Shown here: one piece after another, positions 13,386 through 19,591 of the stretch
How the letters are laid out: each line of letters begins with the position of its first letter
Numbering within the stretch: the stretch's first letter is position 1
Source: Candidatus Dormiibacter sp.
GTDB lineage: Bacteria > Chloroflexota > Dormibacteria > UBA8260
Direction: 5' to 3'
DNA: 19,591 nucleotides
Assembly: GCA_025450495.1 (NCBI GenBank)
Contig: JANWHI010000028.1
Coordinates: 1-19,591 of the forward strand
Notes under the pieces: model-generated
The model's database searches: none
The model's input: only the letters and a program-made list of their open reading frames with translations
What the model was told of the DNA's origin: nothing
Translations under genes and position numbers: made by a program

Positions 13386-15212
13386 CCCAGGCTGGTCCCG
13401 ACGCAGCGCCTGCGCCAGTCGCTCGGCGAGCGGTGAGGCGAGTACCTGCTCCAGGGGTAGCGGCAGGGCCTGGCTCCAGTTGGGCCGCAGCTCGGCGGTG
13501 GTGCCGGGCACATTGGGGCGCTCCACACAGGCCGCCGCGTCCTCGAGGGCGGCTGCGACCAGCATCGAGGGCGAGGCCGCCAGCGCCCGATGGGCGTTGA
13601 CGATGACCGTCGCCACGCTGTCGCCGTCGTCGCCGTCGGCGGCGACCCGGGCGACCCGGGCACGGACCTCGGCGAGGGCCGCGTCGTTGACGGGCACCCC
13701 GATGGAGCGCACCTCGGCGGTGTCGGCACCGCTCCAGAGGCCGGCGACAGTCGGCAGGTCGTGGGTGGTCACCGTGCTGAGCGCGCGGCGCGGGAACGCC
13801 GACGGGTCGGCGTCGGTGAAGTAGAGGAGCACCGAGCCGAGCATCTGCCGCGCGGCCATCTCCTCGCGGACGGCGGGCTCGACGGTGCCCAGGTCCTCGC
13901 CCACCACGACCGCGCCGGCGCGGTCGCTCTCGAGGGCGAGGATGTCGAGCATCTCCGCTGCCGGGTAGCGCACGTACACGCCGGTGCGCGGATCGGCGCC
14001 TGCGGGGATCCAGAAGAGGCGGAACAGGCCCATGACGTGGTCGACGCGCAGTCCCATGGCGTGGGCGAAGCCGGCCCGGAGCACCGCCACCAGCGGCGCG
14101 TATCCGCGGGCGCGCAGCTGGCTCGGGTTCCACGGTGGCTGCGCCCAGTCTTGGCCGAGCGTGTTGAACTCATCGGGCGGCACCCCGACCGAGAAGTCGC
14201 GGGCGAAGAGGCCGGGGTCGGCCCAGACGTCGGCGCCGCCGGGGTCGACGCCGATGGGCAGGTCGGTGACCAGGGGCAGAGCCGCGGCGGCGTGCGCCAA
14301 CTGCTGCTCGAGGAGCCACTGCAGCCAGGCGTGGAACTCGACGGCGGCGGCGGCGCCCACGCGCACCGCCGCCGCCGCGGCGCCGTCGCTCGCCTGCAGC
14401 TCGGCGGGCCAGGCGCGGAAGTCGGCGCCGTGGTCCGCGGCGATGACGCTGAAGGTGGCGAAGCGCTCGAGGTCCTCGCCCTGGGCGGCGCGCCAGGCGG
14501 CGAACCCCTCCGGCAGCGGCGCGGCGGCGGCGATCCGGCGCAGCGCGTCCAGCTTGATGGCGGCGACGGCGTCGCGGTCGATGCGGCGATCGCCGTTCAG
14601 CGCCCGGCCGGCGGCGGCCGCCCGCTCGAGGTCCGCTCCCGGGAGGGTGGCACCGGGCACCTCCTCGACGCGGAGGTACAGCGGGTTGCGCCAGCGTCGG
14701 CTGGTGGGCAGGTAGGGGCTGGGCTCGACCGGGGGTGTGACGACGGCCGCGTTGAGCGGGTTGACCAGCGTGAACCGAGCCCCGCGCGCGGCGGCCCATT
14801 CACCGAAGCTGCGCAGGTCGGCGAGGTCGCCGATCCCCCAGCTGGCCGCCGAACGCCCGCTGTACACCTGCACCGCCCAGCCGCCGAGGCAAAGCCCCTC
14901 GGGCAGGTGGCCGCGGCGGGGGCTGACCACCAGGTGGCGCGGCCCGCCCGGCGTGTTGGCGGCGTGGTAGCCGAGCGGAACGTCCGCACCAACGGTGCCC
15001 TCGACGAGTAGCGAGCGGCCGTCCTCGGTGACCAACTCGAGCGGGTGGTCGAGCGTGTCGCCGGGGTGGAGGAACAGCGGGGCCGGTGGGTCGGGGTCCT
15101 CGCCACCGAGGGCGGCGCGCACCGCCGCCACCGACTCCGCAGGCGCGACGACCAGCCGGCCCGCCGCGTCGTGGTACTCCGCCTGCACGCCCCAGCTGCG
15201 GGCGTGGGTCAA
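13347..15212 (-). CDS. malQ: 4-alpha-glucanotransferase (amylomaltase)
   Basis: This 621-aa GH77 enzyme transfers alpha-1,4-glucan segments between maltodextrins and links maltose and glycogen metabolism in the cytoplasm. An N-terminal beta-rich domain occupies about 1-100. The catalytic barrel contains EPSPYLPTSRRWRNPLYL (163-180), nucleophile Asp391 in LRVDHVMG, acid/base Glu439 in VVGEDLGTVEP and Asp485 in TTHDLPT. All three catalytic residues are intact. The apparent start is TTG 15212, which overlaps the upstream stop as TTGA. A GTG at 15188 is an alternative. The C-terminus overlaps the HAD gene by 39 bp in convergent orientation. Co-transcription with the HD-GYP gene is likely. Confidence 0.92.
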   Translation of the reverse strand: MTHARSWGVQAEYHDAAGRLVVAPAESVAAVRAALGGEDPDPPAPLFLHPGDTLDHPLELVTEDGRSLLVEGTVGADVPLGYHAANTPGGPRHLVVSPRRGHLPEGLCLGGWAVQVYSGRSAASWGIGDLADLRSFGEWAAARGARFTLVNPLNAAVVTPPVEPSPYLPTSRRWRNPLYLRVEEVPGATLPGADLERAAAAGRALNGDRRIDRDAVAAIKLDALRRIAAAAPLPEGFAAWRAAQGEDLERFATFSVIAADHGADFRAWPAELQASDGAAAAAVRVGAAAAVEFHAWLQWLLEQQLAHAAAALPLVTDLPIGVDPGGADVWADPGLFARDFSVGVPPDEFNTLGQDWAQPPWNPSQLRARGYAPLVAVLRAGFAHAMGLRVDHVMGLFRLFWIPAGADPRTGVYVRYPAAEMLDILALESDRAGAVVVGEDLGTVEPAVREEMAARQMLGSVLLYFTDADPSAFPRRALSTVTTHDLPTVAGLWSGADTAEVRSIGVPVNDAALAEVRARVARVAADGDDGDSVATVIVNAHRALAASPSMLVAAALEDAAACVERPNVPGTTAELRPNWSQALPLPLEQVLASPLAERLAQALRRDQPGSACAAVDGAGQG

Positions 15213-16273
15213 TGCGCGGCCCCGACCGCCGTCCGTGTCGAGTGGCCCACAACGCTGGCGCGCTGCGAGATCAGGTTGAGCTCGGCGACGGTGTCCACCA
15301 CGTCATGGTAATGACCGGTCGCCGACAGAGTGCGCAGGAAGGCGTCGACCACGTCGCCGTCGAACTGGCGACCGCGCTGGTCCACCAGCTCGGCGGCCAC
15401 CTCGGCGAGCGCTCGCGCGGCTGCGTAGGGACGCCCATGGCTCATCACGTCGTAGGCGTCGACGACGCTGACGATGCGTGCGCCGAGTGGGATGTCCACC
15501 CCCTGGAGGCCGTGCGGGTAGCCGGCGCCATTCCAGCGCTCGTGATGATGGCGCACGATCATGCGCACGTCCTGCCAGGTGTCGATGTCCTCGAGGATGG
15601 CGGCGCCGATCTCAGGATGCAGCTGCATGATGTCGCGTTCGGCGGGCGTCAGCGCGGTGGGTTTGCGCAGCAGCGCCTCGGGAACCCCGACCTTGCCGAT
15701 GTCGTGCAGGCAGGCGCCGATCCGGATCGAGAAACGAGAGTCGTCGTCGAGGCCGAGCTCGCGGGCCACCGCCTCGCTGTGCTGGACGAGCCTTTCGGCG
15801 TGCTGGCTGGTGGCGCAGTCCTTGGACTCGAGCGTGTTGGCCAGCAGCATGGTGAACCGCTCCAGCATGGGCACGAGCAGGGTGAGGCGGGTGGTGTCCG
15901 CTGCCATCTGGCGGCGCTCGAGCGCGCGGCCGGCGACGGTCAGCAGGTGCTCGGCCTTGAACGGCTTGGGGATGAACCCGACAGCGCCGGCCTGCATGCC
16001 TCGCATGGCGAGATCGAGGTCGTGGAATGCGGTGACGATGATGCAGGGCAGCACGGGGTCGACACGCTGCGCGTGGTAGATCACCTCGATGCCGTTCGCT
16101 GCCGGCATGCTGTAGTCGGTGACCACGAGGTCGAAGTCGCCGGCGGCGGTGATCAGCCTGATCGCCTCGGCGCCGTCGGCGGCGGTGACGACGTCGTAGC
16201 CCCCTCTGGCCAGCGCGTCCTGGAGGAATTTGCGCACGAGGCGGTCGTCGTCAGCGATCAGCACCCTGGGCAT
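15209..16273 (-). CDS. Receiver/HD-GYP response regulator (probable c-di-GMP phosphodiesterase)
   Basis: This protein of 354-357 aa has an N-terminal receiver with Asp56 in VVTDYSMP, Thr84 and Lys106 in IPKPF (numbered from the ATG at 16282). It is followed by an HD-GYP domain: HDIGK with His193-Asp194, His222 in LHPEIG, HHHERWNGAGYP at 245-256 and DAYDVMSHGRPY. HD-GYP domains hydrolyse c-di-GMP or related cyclic dinucleotides with bound iron or other metals. The motif has Asn251 where HHExxDGxGYP has Asp, a variation also found in other members. The ATG at 16282 gives 357 aa. I favour the ATG at 16273, as the hexamer CACGAT ends 7 nt upstream and no ribosome binding site is seen. Confidence 0.92.
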   Translation of the reverse strand: MPRVLIADDDRLVRKFLQDALARGGYDVVTAADGAEAIRLITAAGDFDLVVTDYSMPAANGIEVIYHAQRVDPVLPCIIVTAFHDLDLAMRGMQAGAVGFIPKPFKAEHLLTVAGRALERRQMAADTTRLTLLVPMLERFTMLLANTLESKDCATSQHAERLVQHSEAVARELGLDDDSRFSIRIGACLHDIGKVGVPEALLRKPTALTPAERDIMQLHPEIGAAILEDIDTWQDVRMIVRHHHERWNGAGYPHGLQGVDIPLGARIVSVVDAYDVMSHGRPYAAARALAEVAAELVDQRGRQFDGDVVDAFLRTLSATGHYHDVVDTVAELNLISQRASVVGHSTRTAVGAAH

Positions 16274-16280
16274 CACCACC

Positions 16281-16286
16281 ATCGTG
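16281..16286 (-). promoter_or_regulatory. Possible -10 hexamer for the HD-GYP gene
   Basis: CACGAT on the minus strand is 7 nt before the ATG at 16273 and 28 bp after the GTNAC repeat block, the same distance as in front of the OmpR-type regulator. As a -10 it is weak because the first T is missing. Confidence 0.3.
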
Positions 16287-16314
16287 GACCGCAGAGCCCC
16301 GATGCTCGAAAGTA

Positions 16315-16341
16315 TTTACCTGCCTGTTACAAGTCCGTCAC
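16315..16341 (-). promoter_or_regulatory. Three-unit 11-bp direct repeat upstream of the HD-GYP gene
   Basis: On the plus strand, TTTAC (16315), GTTAC (16326) and GTCAC (16337) begin exactly 11 bp apart. On the gene strand they read GTGAC, GTAAC, GTAAA. Direct repeats at one helical turn are the usual target of OmpR/PhoB-family regulators, one of which is encoded in this window. Confidence 0.55.
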
Positions 16342-16363
16342 AGCCGCCGTGGAGGAGTTGCGG

Positions 16364-16684
16364 TCAACGGGCGGCGGCGTCCTCGCGGGCGGGCGGGCGC
16401 GACACGGTGGAGCGCAGGCTGTTCTTCCAGTGGGCGCTGACCGCGCGCTGGATCTGCAGGTCGGACCACCACAGCGGCACGAATGCCACCTGGTCGCGCT
16501 GGATGCTGATGCGCGAGCAGAGCAGGCGCCGGCGCACCGGCAGGCCGAAGTCGGCGCGCCAGAAGATCTTGTAGATCAGGTAGGCGGCGATCCAGCCGAT
16601 GAGGAACGCCAGGACAACGCCGAGCAGGGCGGTGTTGACGGGATGGCCGGCGATGTCGATGTCGCTGAAGATGGGCACGGCCAT
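16364..16684 (-). CDS. Small single-pass membrane protein of unknown function
   Basis: This 106-aa protein has an N-terminal segment IFSDIDIAGHPVN, one transmembrane helix at about 19-41 (ALLGVVLAFLIGWIAAYLIY) and a basic cytoplasmic part with DFGLPVRRRLL and VPLWWSDLQIQRAV. I do not recognise a family. ATG 16682-16684 has no good ribosome binding site within 12 bp, and a purine-rich stretch lies further upstream. It is separated from rpoC by a strong terminator, so it must have its own promoter. Confidence 0.75.
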   Translation of the reverse strand: MAVPIFSDIDIAGHPVNTALLGVVLAFLIGWIAAYLIYKIFWRADFGLPVRRRLLCSRISIQRDQVAFVPLWWSDLQIQRAVSAHWKNSLRSTVSRPPAREDAAAR

Positions 16685-16722
16685 AGGGTAAGCGCCCGGC
16701 TCCGACTTTCCTGCAACGAAAC

Positions 16723-16764
16723 GGCAAACAACAAGAGAAAGGACCCGTCAATTGTGACGGGCCC
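16723..16764 (-). terminator. Rho-independent terminator after rpoC
   Basis: On the minus strand, a 10-bp stem (GGGCCCGTCA with TGACGGGTCC, including one G-U pair) with a 4-nt loop CAAT is followed by a T-rich tract (TTTCTCTTGTTGTTTG). It begins 27 bp after the rpoC stop. Confidence 0.9.
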
Positions 16765-16791
16765 CTCTCGCGGCGTCTGACAATCGGCGGG

Positions 16792-19591
<2,800 letters not shown>

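Overview
The window is about 19.6 kb of GC-rich bacterial chromosome, densely packed with genes mostly on the minus strand. It carries no tRNA, rRNA, CRISPR array or insertion sequence that I can see. The partial rpoC at the right edge lacks the large lineage-specific insertion of proteobacteria and looks like the Chloroflexota/Actinobacteriota/Clostridia type. High GC, GTG/TTG starts and several promoters placed for leaderless transcripts suggest a Chloroflexota or Dormibacterota-like soil bacterium, or an actinobacterium. This placement is inference.

Layout from left to right. Positions 123-2097 (minus) hold a CpaF/TadA-type secretion or pilus ATPase, followed by a multi-pass membrane protein of unknown function. 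Positions 2286-2915 (plus) encode a disordered Pro/Ala-rich protein. Positions 2922-4662 (minus) are a two-gene operon: a protein I read as three PatA-N/DUF4388-like modules, then a small single-pass membrane protein. Positions 4850-5257 (plus) encode an unrecognised 135-aa protein. Positions 5262-10874 (minus) hold an OmpR/PhoB response regulator, a membrane histidine kinase and two overlapping GT-C-like membrane paralogs. Positions 10958-11362 (minus) are a stand-alone receiver. Divergent from it are a DegS/LiaS-like cytoplasmic kinase (11572-12630, plus) and a HAD phosphatase (12678-13385, plus). The phosphatase gene overlaps the end of malQ on the other strand (13347-15212, minus). malQ is coupled to a receiver/HD-GYP protein (15209-16282). 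A small membrane protein (16364-16684), a strong rho-independent terminator and the 3' part of rpoC (16792 to the edge) complete the window.

The common theme is signal transduction: two histidine kinases, three receiver proteins, a c-di-GMP-type phosphodiesterase and a PatA-N-like protein, next to a secretion/pilus motor ATPase and surface-glycan-like membrane enzymes. The most interesting non-coding signal is a recurring operator-like motif. It consists of GTNAC units repeated at about 11 bp in front of the OmpR-type regulator and the HD-GYP gene, in each case exactly 28 bp upstream of a possible -10 hexamer. Related repeats lie in front of the 135-aa gene and the histidine kinase. This could be a small regulon of the OmpR-type regulator. 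A second signal is that both kinase genes may be preceded by a leaderless mini-ORF whose TGA overlaps the kinase GTG start.
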